In this document: positions 45,830-54,281 of the stretch, piece by piece
Numbering within the stretch: the stretch's first letter is position 1
Layout of the letters: every line of letters begins with the position of its first letter
NCBI GenBank assembly: GCA_027692465.1
Contig: JAQEYU010000002.1
Coordinates: 62,001 to 126,000, forward strand
Length of the DNA stretch: 64,000 nt
Direction of reading: 5' to 3'
Origin: Enterococcaceae bacterium OF42-14pH9A
GTDB taxonomy: Bacteria; Bacillota; Bacilli; Lactobacillales; Enterococcaceae
Notes under the pieces: model-generated
What the model saw: the letters and a program-made list of their open reading frames with translations, nothing else
What the model was told of the DNA's origin: nothing
Databases searched by the model: none
Program-made: the position numbers and the translations under genes

Positions 45830-46404
45830 AAAAATCACCTGTTCTTTCTGTATAATTTCCCCAGCAGTTGTCACCGAGTCGCTGTGCGAAGCTGTTTTTA
45901 GCATGGTCAAAAGGACGGTTTGCTTCAGATTGAAGGAAGGCACCGAACTTTTTAACGGTTAAAAAAACAACAAGGGACAACGTTGCGGCTTTGCCTGCTG
46001 CGGGTTTGAATCAGAGGGCGGCTGAAAGTACCGCTGCGAAACACGTAAAAGATCCTGCCCGACTTATGAAATCCGGCAGTCGCTAACAGGTCTTGAACTC
46101 GTTTGATAGCGCACGGTTACTGTTTCGGCAGCGGCGGTTTCAGCCACACGCTCTTATGTTTTTGGTTTCCTGTCTTTTCGGCTCGTCGCTTCCGTGAGTT
46201 AGACGCCGCCAGCCAGGTGTTCCTGAAAATCACATGTCAGGATGAACTGAAAAGCAGCCCGAGCCCGCCTTCAGATACATCCTAATCATCCAGTGAACAT
46301 TATACACTAAAATCCGTGATAAGTTGAGCCCCGTGCCGCAGCGGACAAGGAAAACTTAGGAAACACAGGCTCGCAGCACAGGCGCCTATCGTTTTTTTGC
46401 CGAC
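45830..46404. other. Intergenic stretch, no gene; one structured palindrome
   Basis: About 575 bp upstream of rnjB. ORFs here lack ribosome-binding sites and family features. The only structure seen is the inverted repeat at 46019-46145. TATAATTTCC near 45851 lies inside the extended RNase J reading frame, and its minus-strand counterpart is not a promoter. Confidence 0.5.
46019..46145. repeat. Inverted repeat with about 25-nt arms
   Basis: Left arm CGGCTGAAAGTACCGCTGCG (46019 on) and right arm GCAGCGGCGGTTTCAGCC (ending 46145) pair over about 20 of 25 positions with an interior of about 77 bp that itself contains CTGCC/GGCAG. Not similar by eye to the two repeat families. Could be an RNA structure or a decayed element. 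Confidence 0.5.
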
Positions 46405-46458
46405 AAAAAAAACGACTCCTCGAGAGTTGTCCCCCGAAAAAGAGTCGTTGTTTTTGTT
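46405..46458 (-). terminator. Intrinsic terminator
   Basis: Minus strand AACGACTC...GAGTCGTT followed by eight T; the plus side also has TTGTTTTTG. It overlaps the very end of the small membrane protein gene at 46460. Confidence 0.8.
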
Positions 46459-46459
46459 G

Positions 46460-46768
46460 TCAGCCCTGCTTTTTCAGCCGCTGAATCGTAATCAGGTCAC
46501 TAAGGAGAAAGCCCGCCAATACCGCCAGCAGCATGCCCCAGAAAAAGCGGCGGTCGCTGGGCTGGCCCAGGGCAAAATACAGCCCGCCGCCTGCGATCCC
46601 CAAAAACAGCAGGATCATCCCTGCCAGTCGATTGGTAGGACGCCAGGCCTGCTTTTTCCCGAAGGCTCGGTAGGCCAAGCCTTTGTAACCGAAGCCGCTC
46701 GCGGGTCTGTCAGCAAAGTATAAGGCTGCCGCTCCCAACAGAATCAAACAAATGAATAAAAAAATCAT
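46460..46768 (-). CDS. Hypothetical membrane protein (102 aa)
   Basis: Three hydrophobic helices: residues about 2-18, 47-65 and 74-90, with a basic cytoplasmic end (IQRLKKQG). ATG after AAAGGGAGC. Family not recognised. Terminator immediately follows; 122 bp from the GNAT/kinase fusion gene on the same strand, so it may be co-transcribed with it. Confidence 0.7.
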   Translation of the reverse strand: MIFLFICLILLGAAALYFADRPASGFGYKGLAYRAFGKKQAWRPTNRLAGMILLFLGIAGGGLYFALGQPSDRRFFWGMLLAVLAGFLLSDLITIQRLKKQG

Positions 46769-46890
46769 GATAAGCTCCCTTTCGCCGGCCTCTTTCTTTG
46801 AAGCGCAGTTAGTCTGTTCATCATTGTGGCATATTTGACGGCAGGTGACAAGCGGGATTACCGATAAAATAAGCTTTCCAGGCCTGCGTT

Positions 46891-48033
46891 TTACTGCAAG
46901 CGGGCATTTACAGCTGCGACCTTTTCCGCCAATGTCAGCTCATCTGTCAAAATCAGATCGGCGGTCTCGGAGATATAACTCTCATGGGCGATAAAAAGCG
47001 GTCTGGCAAAATCCAGATAATTTTCCAGTTGGGCCCGAATCGCAGCTCCGTCATCGTGAGGCTGATCCCGTAAGATTCTCCGAGCCAGTACAATGTCCAA
47101 AGGCGGCTTCACATAGACCGACAGATCGATCAATTCACTGATTACCGGATGGCGGCGACCAAAGGGAAAATCCAACAGAATCAAGGCAGGTGCCTCTGTC
47201 AGCGCCTGCTCCAGGTCAGCTTTCAGGGTCGAAACATCGTAACGGGGCACCGCTTCTTTGATCGGTGTTCCCAGAGGCGGTGCATCCGGCAGCTGGTCGA
47301 TGTCGTAATCATCAAAGGACAAGACGAGGGCTTGGGGATGAGCCTCTTTCAGAGCAGCAATCAGCGTTGACTTGCCGCCGGCGGTGACCCCTGCCACCGC
47401 CACTACTTGTGCCGCAGCCTTATTGGTCGGTTCCGCCTCTGCAGGCTGCACTGCAGAATTCTTCACAGCAAGGACCGGGCGGGCTTTTGCCTCCTGCCAT
47501 TCTTCCCGCAAAATGCCGTATTTCACAGAATCATAATACTGTCCCTGCCAAAAGCGCACCTTGCGGATCACCCCCTCCTTCTCCATCCACAGCTTATCTC
47601 CCAGCCGCTGCATCCGGGAATTTCCGGACCACGTGGTAAAGCCGAGATGAGGCAGATAGGCGAAGGTCTCAAAAAGATAATCCATCCACAAAGTCAGCGC
47701 TTTGACACCAGTGCCCTGTCCCCAGACCTCTTGACGAAAGATTACGATCCCCATCTCCAACCACTGCTGCAGGTCTCCGTCTGACCAGTAAGCGGTCAGT
47801 TCTCCCACCAAACGACCATCGACTTCGATTGCAGCGCGCAGCGGATTGCCCACTGAAGCGGCACCCCAGCCGTCGCGATAACGCTCCCAAGTCTGGATTG
47901 GATCATTGAAGTAAGGACCGTTGTATTGCATCCACTTGCGATCGGCGGCCGGACCATAGCTGATTTCCCACATTTCCTGCAAATCAGCAGCGTCCAGCGT
48001 GCGGATAGTGACTCCTGCCAAAGATTGTTTCAT
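46891..48033 (-). CDS. Fusion protein: GNAT acetyltransferase plus P-loop uridine-kinase-like domain
   Basis: 380 aa from ATG 48033 (GAGGGA upstream). Residues about 6-180 form a GNAT domain (WLEMGIVIFRQEVWGQGTGVKALTLW, an RimJ/RimL-like acetyl-CoA loop). After an Ala/Pro-rich linker (185-208), residues 209-380 form a P-loop kinase domain: Walker A AGVTAGGKSTL (Lys221), SFDDYDIDQLPD and ILLDFPFGRRHP, like uridine/pantothenate kinases. The two chemistries in one chain suggest a substrate that is both acetylated and phosphorylated. Stand-alone gene; substrate unknown. Confidence 0.82.
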   Translation of the reverse strand: MKQSLAGVTIRTLDAADLQEMWEISYGPAADRKWMQYNGPYFNDPIQTWERYRDGWGAASVGNPLRAAIEVDGRLVGELTAYWSDGDLQQWLEMGIVIFRQEVWGQGTGVKALTLWMDYLFETFAYLPHLGFTTWSGNSRMQRLGDKLWMEKEGVIRKVRFWQGQYYDSVKYGILREEWQEAKARPVLAVKNSAVQPAEAEPTNKAAAQVVAVAGVTAGGKSTLIAALKEAHPQALVLSFDDYDIDQLPDAPPLGTPIKEAVPRYDVSTLKADLEQALTEAPALILLDFPFGRRHPVISELIDLSVYVKPPLDIVLARRILRDQPHDDGAAIRAQLENYLDFARPLFIAHESYISETADLILTDELTLAEKVAAVNARLQ

Positions 48034-48301
48034 TTTTCTGTCCCTCTTTTTTTGAAAAACTGCTACAGTGTATTTACTTTCATAATACCAGAAAAAGTAG
48101 CCTTTCAGCATAAAACCGCTTGAATTTCGCAGCCAAGAGACAGCAGCAGTTTGTTGAACCCAGCCTGGGAGCAGCAAAAAACCTCAGAATCAATGACAGT
48201 CTTCCGCTAGGGTAAGGGACATTTATATTTCTGTGTCCTTTATAGAGAGCTGTCATCGTATCTGAAGTTTTTTCGAAAGCTTTCGGATTTCTAAAAAGAG
48301 G

Positions 48302-49593
48302 TTATTGGGCTAAGATACAGCGGTTTACCGTATCAGTGATACAAGTCTGCAGGCTGATACGTTCCCCCCCGGCATAAAGCATCCGTGGCAGGACATCATC
48401 TGAAGGATCGTTGTTATTGTACCCGTCATCGGTGACATCGAGCACTTCATAGACAGTGTATGTTCTGGCATTGCCACTGTCATCTACAACCGTGATAGTC
48501 GAGCCGACACCCAGGTTCATAACGCCGGAAAAATCACCCGGATTATGACCGATAAAGTGTGTCGGCGCGCCATCTGTCGTGCTCCCGCTGCCCATCCAAG
48601 TACCGGCTCCGAAACCCGGTGCGGCATCGGCACCATTGTATTGAATGAAAGGAATCGTGCTGCCATTGAAAGACAAGGTGGCTGTCTGTATGGCTGAAAT
48701 TCCTGTTGCGCGGGCAGCCGCTGCCCGCACAGGAGCCGCTTGTTCTTGAAGACCCTCGGCTTGACCAGCTTGGTCAGCCACAGCTGCTCCCTGACTGCCG
48801 CTTGTCGGTTCTTCTGCAGCTGAGGTACTAGTTAAAGTAGCTGCGTCAGTGTCATCGTCGGCAGCGGCCGACGTTGCGTTTGCTTCCTGCTGCGCTTGTT
48901 CGGAACGGCTTTCAGCGATCCCGGTGCTTTCAGCTGCAGCCTCACTGTTTGCTTTTTCCGCCGCTATCTTTTCTGCAGTGGTCGGTGCGGTGGGAGTCAT
49001 TGTAATCGATAGTTTTTTAGCAGCTTCGTTACCGGCCTGATCTTGTGCCTTTACAGTGACTTCCTGACGTCCGGCTTTGTTTTTGTCAAAACCGGTGATT
49101 GTTATCTTATCTTTAACGATGGTACCATCGACAGCATCCACGACTTTGACCCTGTCAAACGGAAAGTCGGTACCGACCGTCTCTGAAAGGTCCTTGGGCA
49201 CTGTGATCACAGGAGCAACATCATCAGTAACAGTCACTTCAGCGGTCTTGGTCGTTGTGATTTCTGAAGGCGCCGGCAGATGGATCGTCAACTGCACTTC
49301 GTAAAACCCCGGTTTAGCCTGTTTCAATGCGTTGTCCGACAAAGTCACCTTGGTTACTTTACCGATACGATTGCTGCGGGTCAAGGTGACCAAATCAACA
49401 TCTGTTACCCGTTCTCGTTTGGAGGTCTTCAGAGCTAGCTTGTCGACAAACAGCTGGTCTGCCTCCTTGTTCTGTTCTGCAATCAATGCTTTTTGTTGTT
49501 CGTCTGCCAAAGTATGGTGGCTGTAAAAAACTCCCCCGAAAATCAAAAGTACAATAACAGCAGCAATAGAAATAACAGCCTTCTTTTTTTCAC
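48302..49593 (-). pseudogene. Surface protein with Ig-like and sortase-like domains, frameshifted in a poly-A tract
   Basis: A GTG at 49591-49593 with AAAGGATG six nt upstream is followed by seven A (49584-49590). With eight A the reading would be VKKKKAVISIAAVIVLLIFG and continue to the stop at 48302, a membrane-anchored protein of about 430 aa. As written the frame ends after 16 codons. Downstream are two Ig-like beta domains (about 40-185), an Ala/Ser/Thr/Glu-rich spacer (186-285) and a C-terminal sortase-like domain with His (FIGHNPG), Cys (SLQTC) and Arg (NRCIL). Only a TTG at 49546 inside the helix restarts this frame. Confidence 0.75.
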
Positions 49594-50180
49594 AATAAAC
49601 ATCCTTTTATTTTTATTTACTCTCTTTTCGATAGTCGTCTGATTTCACAAATTTAATATTTTTTTTAGACATTTAATATTAACACTCCGCCTTTGCAATA
49701 GCAATAATACGACGGAAATCATTTTAAACCAACCTTTTTGCTCTCCCTTTTTTTTCCGATAAGCGAACTTTTTTGATCATCCAACAAGTATTTTTTCACA
49801 ATCTTTTCGATTTTTAAGTCTCGCTCACGATAAGATCGCAGGAATAAAAAAACAGGATCCCTTTTATAGTGAACACGCACGGATTTACTGAACTTCCTGT
49901 CAGCTACCGGACATCTACCTGAACCTCTTGCCAAAGAAAGGCTGCCCCGGAACTATTTCGCCGGCGTTCAGTCTGACATCGGTCAATCTGCGTGAGGAAG
50001 GGATACACCTCTTGGGGCTGCTCCTTTTTCAAACGGTTTCTTGTGACTTTTCATCAGTCGAGAAACAATGACTGTTCTATTTTTTTAAATGTGCTGTACT
50101 TCTTTGACATGATCACAATTGCACAATCACCATTTTTGCCCATGCTCTTTTTTAGAACCCGCTGCTTTTGGAAAAGCATA
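49594..50180. other. Intergenic stretch without recognised gene
   Basis: About 590 bp, AT-rich near 49600-49780, with short ORFs that lack ribosome-binding sites. AAAGGATG at its left end serves the surface-protein gene. No clear repeat was matched here, although GGCTGCCCCGGAA and TTGGGGCTGCTCC (about 49947 and 50015) form a weak inverted pair. Confidence 0.45.
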
Positions 50181-50237
50181 AAAAAGCCTGCTGCAATCAG
50201 ATATTTCTGTCTTTTAGCAGCAGGCTTCGTATTTTTT
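50181..50237 (-). terminator. Terminator of the metal ATPase gene
   Basis: Minus strand GCCTGCTGC...GCAGCAGGC, 9-bp GC stem with a long loop, followed by TTTTTTATGC; 21 bp after the stop at 50258. Confidence 0.82.
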
Positions 50238-50257
50238 TAGAAAACATTAAGAAAGAT

Positions 50258-52075
50258 TCAAATCCGCAGCTTTTGGTTGGAGCGATCATTCTTCGCCCGC
50301 AATGCTGACAAAATCGAAACAGTATCCACGACTTCCTGTAAAGCAGCTCCCAGCAGTGCCGGGATGATTCCTGTAGCTGCGATCAACATCAGCACTACAC
50401 AGATAAAAATACCGATCAAGACCGACTGACGGGCGATCTTCATGGTGTCCTGTGCGACCGTTACCGCCGTCGCTACCCGGGACAGATCGTCTTTCAATAT
50501 GACCGCATCGGCACTCTCACTGGCAGCAGTGGACCCATGAGCTCCCATAGCAATCCCCACATCTGCCGCCGCCAACGCCGGTGCATCGTTGACACCATCT
50601 CCCACCATGACCAGCGGACGTTCGTCAGAAGCAGTCTCCTGAATGATCCGGATTTTGTCGGCCGGCAGGCATTCGGCATGGACTTCGGTGATCCCGGCAC
50701 GGCCGGCAATTTTTTCCGCGATGCGTTGGTGATCGCCGGTGAGCATCTTGATATGTTGAACCCCGGCTTGACGCAGTGCAGTCATTGTCGTCGGGGCTTC
50801 CGGACGCAAAATATCGGCAAAAGTGATACGACCGGCAGCGATCCCGTCGATTGCGATATAGACAGCCGTCTGATCTTCCCGGTGACTCTCCGGACACCCG
50901 GCAAAGGCCGCTTTGCCAATCTTCAGTTGCTGACCGGCAACCGTTGCGGTGATCCCTTGGCCAGTACTTTCTGCTAATTCGCTGACCGGTAAAAGCGCCG
51001 TTTTCCGCGCTTTGGCTTCCTGTGTAAGGGAGCGGGCCAAGATATGATTGGATTCTTGTTCAGCACTGGCACTCAGCTGCAGCAGATCGGCCGCGGTATA
51101 GCGCCCATCGAAACTGCGGATCTCATTGACCGACAGGCTGCCGGCGGTGATTGTTCCCGTCTTATCAAAAGCGACACTCTTGGTCTCCGCCAGTTTTTCG
51201 ATGGTGGTCCCGGTTTTAACGACAATTCCGTTGCGGCTGGAACGGCTCATACCGGCAACCAGTGCGATCGGAGCGGCTAAGATCAAAGGACACGGCGAGG
51301 CCACCACCAATACTTCGGCAAAGCGGACCGGATCTTTGGAAACAAACCAGGCGACACCACCGATCAGATAAGCCACTGCGGTAAAGGGCACAGCATAGCG
51401 ATCAGCCAGCCGAACAAAGCGGGCCGGTTTGGTTTGGGATTCTTTGACCAGCTTGACCAGGGTCTGATACTGGCTGTCTGCAGCTTTTTTGGTTACCGTA
51501 AAACGCAGCGGCGCATCCCCGTTTAAAGAGCCGGACATAAGCTCATCTCCCGGCTGTTTGTCCACAGGTTTTGATTCGCCGGTCAGGGAAGCTTCATCCA
51601 CAAATGAACTCCCGGCGCTCACACGACCATCCACCGGTACGACTTCCCCCGGTTTCACCAAAACCAGTGCTCCGACTGTGACCTCATCTACCGGCAGATC
51701 CCGGATCGTCTCGCCCGTCAGTACATGAGCAATCTGTGGCGAATTGTCCAAGAGAGCACTCAACTCCCGGCCCGCCTGTTTGCCGGCATAATCTTCTAAA
51801 CTGTCGCCGCCGGTCAGCATCACCAGAACCATCAGACTGGCCCAATACTCTCCCACCGCCAGCGTGGCAATGATCGCCGTGATCGCCAGAATATCCACTC
51901 CGTATTTGCCGGAGCGCAGCGTTTCGATCATCCCGATAAACATGGAGATCGTCGTCAGTCCCCCCACAATCACGATCAGCCAAAAAGCGACCGCCGACTG
52001 CCCAAAGCCGAATTCGGCCACCAAAGCCGCCGCTCCTACTGCCAACACCAAGACGAACTTTTTGAAATTTGTCAT
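50258..52075 (-). CDS. P1B-type metal-transporting ATPase, probably P1B-4 (Fe2+/Co2+/Zn2+ efflux, PfeT/CoaT-like)
   Basis: 605 aa from ATG 52075 (GAGGTGA upstream). No N-terminal metal-binding domain. Motifs: TGES at about 165, phosphorylated Asp304 in DKTGT, GDGVNDAPALAAADVGIAMG, and the transmembrane metal motif Ser-Pro-Cys (residues 260-262, VASPCPLILAAP) instead of Cys-Pro-Cys. SPC and the lack of metal-binding domains mark the P1B-4 group, which exports ferrous iron, cobalt or zinc. The Fur-like box upstream favours iron. Cys-Pro-Leu after SPC is also typical. Monocistronic. Confidence 0.87.
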   Translation of the reverse strand: MTNFKKFVLVLAVGAAALVAEFGFGQSAVAFWLIVIVGGLTTISMFIGMIETLRSGKYGVDILAITAIIATLAVGEYWASLMVLVMLTGGDSLEDYAGKQAGRELSALLDNSPQIAHVLTGETIRDLPVDEVTVGALVLVKPGEVVPVDGRVSAGSSFVDEASLTGESKPVDKQPGDELMSGSLNGDAPLRFTVTKKAADSQYQTLVKLVKESQTKPARFVRLADRYAVPFTAVAYLIGGVAWFVSKDPVRFAEVLVVASPCPLILAAPIALVAGMSRSSRNGIVVKTGTTIEKLAETKSVAFDKTGTITAGSLSVNEIRSFDGRYTAADLLQLSASAEQESNHILARSLTQEAKARKTALLPVSELAESTGQGITATVAGQQLKIGKAAFAGCPESHREDQTAVYIAIDGIAAGRITFADILRPEAPTTMTALRQAGVQHIKMLTGDHQRIAEKIAGRAGITEVHAECLPADKIRIIQETASDERPLVMVGDGVNDAPALAAADVGIAMGAHGSTAASESADAVILKDDLSRVATAVTVAQDTMKIARQSVLIGIFICVVLMLIAATGIIPALLGAALQEVVDTVSILSALRAKNDRSNQKLRI

Positions 52076-52141
52076 GAAAATCACCTCTTCATCCACAGAA
52101 TACTCCCGCTACAATTTTTGGCATACCGAAAGACCTTAACT

Positions 52142-52160
52142 GATAATGAAAATCATTTTT
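52142..52160 (-). promoter_or_regulatory. Fur-like box upstream of the metal ATPase
   Basis: GATAATGAAAATCATTTTT matches the classical 19-bp Fur box GATAATGATAATCATTATC at 16 of 19 positions, with an inverted-repeat core TGATnnnnnnATCA-like. It lies 67 bp upstream of the ATPase start and about 230 bp from the PadR gene. PerR boxes are similar, so PerR is the main alternative. Confidence 0.65.
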
Positions 52161-52333
52161 TGGAGGTTTGTACGGGATGCCGGATTCATTGCAATCAGCC
52201 AGTGGATTCTTGGCGGCTTTTGTCTATGATCCTTGAATATAGCCCCAATTCCCACAAAATCATTAGCCAAATCACCTAAACAACCCACCGGTAACAGTTT
52301 TTCACCCTTTATATTCAAAACGAATATATCCAT

Positions 52334-52362
52334 TTGACATATATCCAATATGGATATACAAT
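52334..52362 (+). promoter_or_regulatory. padR promoter with palindromic operator
   Basis: TTGACA (52334-52339), 17-bp spacer, TACAAT (52357-52362). The spacer contains a perfect inverted repeat ATATCCA-ATA-TGGATAT (52341-52357), so the repressor would sit between -35 and -10. A third ATATCC half-site occurs at 52325. Fits autoregulation by the PadR protein encoded next. Confidence 0.8.
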
Positions 52363-52388
52363 TGAGGTGTAAGAAAGAAGTGATTCCG

Positions 52389-52712
52389 ATGAAAAAAAAC
52401 GACAGCGGGCTGACCGTGCCCCTTTCCAATACGGCGACCTTGATTCTCTTGTGCCTGCAGCAGCCTTCCCACGGTTACGAAATCATGAAATACGTGGAAG
52501 AGCGCACCGACGGCATGGTGACGATCGGACCGGCGACGATGTACCGCAGTATTGCCGACTTCATCAGTCAGGAGCTGATCAGTCAGCTGCCCGCCGAAGG
52601 AACAAAAAAAGAGTATGTCATCACTGACAAAGGCCGCGCCCTTTTGGATGAACAACGACACTTTTTGCGACTGCTCAACCGCATTGCTGACGAACGACGG
52701 GGGGAAAGATGA
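52389..52712 (+). CDS. PadR family transcriptional regulator
   Basis: 107 aa from ATG 52389 (GAAGTGA eight nt upstream; earlier in-frame starts lie in the promoter). Winged helix with SNTATLILLCLQQPSHGYEIMKYV and the wing GTKKEYVITDKGRALL, the PadR signature. The short C-terminal helix (RHFLRLLNRIADERRGER) is for dimerisation. Overlaps the DUF2812 gene by 4 bases, the usual partner of this PadR subgroup. Confidence 0.92.
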   Translation: MKKNDSGLTVPLSNTATLILLCLQQPSHGYEIMKYVEERTDGMVTIGPATMYRSIADFISQELISQLPAEGTKKEYVITDKGRALLDEQRHFLRLLNRIADERRGER

Positions 52713-53569
52713 TGCGTAAATTCAAATGGTGGGCAGCCGGCTCCAAAGGCGAAGGCCGCTACCTGACAAACATGTTGGCAAAAGGTGCGGTCCTGACTTC
52801 GGTTGGCGGCTGCTGGTATCATTTCGAGACGATCAAAGAGCCGCAGCAGTACCGGCTGATACGAGAGTTCGCCCGGCAGCCGCTGGAAGAGGCCTTCAAG
52901 GAAAGCCTCGCAGAATCAGGGACAGCCGTAATCCTTCAGCACCGACTCCCCGGTCCCGGCAAACCCTACTATCTGATCTATTCCTATCCACTCCTTGCGA
53001 CAACCGACACAGCGCCGCCTTCGACCAAGGCCGCCGGTTATACCGATATCAGCGGTGATCCGGCGGTCGAGCTGGCCTATCGTACGCAGCAACAGGATAA
53101 ACGCCGCTTCATTCAAGCGGGTCTCTCCTTTGTGATCGCCTGTTTCTGGGGACTTGCGATGGTACCCGACTTGCCGGAAAGACTGGTGAACGCTTTGCTG
53201 CTGCTTCCGCTGGTACTGCTGCCTTTTATCTGGTTCCTGCCACTGCTCACCGGTCTGACCAAACGGCGCCGGATCCGCCAACTGCAAAGGCAGGCGGACA
53301 GCTACCCGCAAGCTTGGCTGCCGACACTAACCGTCACCTTCAGCCACCAACCCAAGGAGCCGGCGATTCAGGAGCTGGCCTATGTCGGCGAGTGGCGCTT
53401 GGTCACCCGGCAGGAAAAAAACGGGACCGGCACCTATATTTACCGGCTGCGCAGTCTGATGAATGAAGACGACATCAAAGCCGCCGCCCGGGAAATCCTG
53501 GGCTTGCCTGACGACGACATCCGCATCGTCTCCAGCTGGGGCCTTTACGGCATCGGGATAAGGATGTGA
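52709..53569 (+). CDS. DUF2812 domain membrane protein, PadR partner
   Basis: 286 aa. Begins MMRKFKWWAAGSKGEGRYLTNM with the DUF2812 fold (about 1-115), then two membrane helices (about 133-151 and 157-180), then a cytoplasmic C-terminal part with a YIYRLRSLMNEDD stretch. DUF2812 proteins are found next to PadR repressors and are thought to sense membrane-active stress, but function is undetermined. 4-base overlap with padR indicates coupled translation. Confidence 0.83.
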   Translation: MMRKFKWWAAGSKGEGRYLTNMLAKGAVLTSVGGCWYHFETIKEPQQYRLIREFARQPLEEAFKESLAESGTAVILQHRLPGPGKPYYLIYSYPLLATTDTAPPSTKAAGYTDISGDPAVELAYRTQQQDKRRFIQAGLSFVIACFWGLAMVPDLPERLVNALLLLPLVLLPFIWFLPLLTGLTKRRRIRQLQRQADSYPQAWLPTLTVTFSHQPKEPAIQELAYVGEWRLVTRQEKNGTGTYIYRLRSLMNEDDIKAAAREILGLPDDDIRIVSSWGLYGIGIRM

Positions 53570-53611
53570 ACTTTTGCTGGAATATCTCTTTAAAAGAAAG
53601 GAAGAACAACC

Positions 53612-53914
53612 ATGCACACACCAACTCCGAAAGTCATAAAAATGGAGAATCTGGCGAATATTTTCCGGATCGAATTTGACAACGGCGCCGTAAAATACGT
53701 CAAGTCCGACTGGGTCAAAGACCTGCTGGATGCCCTCACCCCCGGAGAAGCCGGCAAAGGTAAGCGGGTCAACCTTCTGGGTATGGGGGCCAACATGTGG
53801 ATCGGCACCGAGATCACCATTGCACCTGACGGCAACGTGACGGTCAACAGCAAAAAGACCTTCACTTCACAAGAGCTCTGGGCAGACGGCAAAGACCATG
53901 TTTCCCAGCTTTGA
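53612..53914 (+). CDS. Hypothetical protein (100 aa)
   Basis: ATG after GAAAGGAAG. Soluble, no signal or helix of membrane type. Predicted mixed alpha/beta: IFRIEFDNGAVKYVKSDWVKDLLDAL, followed by a Gly-rich turn and ITIAPDGNVTVNSKKTF. I do not recognise the family. 42 bp after the DUF2812 gene and ending before a strong terminator, so it is the third gene of the padR operon. Confidence 0.75.
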   Translation: MHTPTPKVIKMENLANIFRIEFDNGAVKYVKSDWVKDLLDALTPGEAGKGKRVNLLGMGANMWIGTEITIAPDGNVTVNSKKTFTSQELWADGKDHVSQL

Positions 53915-53950
53915 TTCACCCTGAAGCTTTTTTTAGCACAACAAACAAAA

Positions 53951-54007
53951 ACAGCCGCCGGATCCGGAAGTTCTCACTTCAACGGATCCGACGGCTGTCC
54001 TTTTTTT
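53951..54007 (+). terminator. Terminator of the padR operon
   Basis: ACAGCCG-CGGATCCG...CGGATCCG-CGGCTGT with a bulge, then CCTTTTTTT. About 15 pairs. The MITE copy at 54009 starts two bases after the T run. Confidence 0.9.
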
Positions 54008-54008
54008 A

Positions 54009-54168
54009 GGGCGTGTCTGAAAACTCCAGTGGCAGATATTTTGGTCCTTTTCACCGCAATCTGCGTCGTAAATGCTCGCTTATGCACCACATAAGCTGCG
54101 CTTTACTCCTTGATTTCGGTAAAAAGTCCGCAAAAATCTGGATCCCCCCAGAGTTTTCAGACACACCC
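54009..54168 (+). mobile_element. MITE-like palindromic repeat, family 1, best-preserved copy
   Basis: 160 bp with near-perfect terminal inverted repeats GGGCGTGTCTGAAAACTC / GAGTTTTCAGACACACCC, flanked on both sides by TA. No ORF. Internal partial palindromes: CACCGCAATCTGCG, CGCTTATGCACCACATAAGC. The TA flanks suggest insertion by a transposase with TA target choice (IS630/Tc1-like), by analogy. Confidence 0.88.
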
Positions 54169-54281
54169 TAATCAAACAGAGGAGTGATTGTATGACGATA
54201 GGCGCAAGATACTTGTGCATCCCCCTGGTCTTATCACGGTTCCCCCTCCGGAACCCACCGCAAATGCCTGACACCGCCCTC

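Noticed and set aside
48230..48300. Terminator after the sortase-like gene
   Set aside because: CGAAAGCTTTCG is a short palindrome, but on the minus strand it is followed by A residues, not T.
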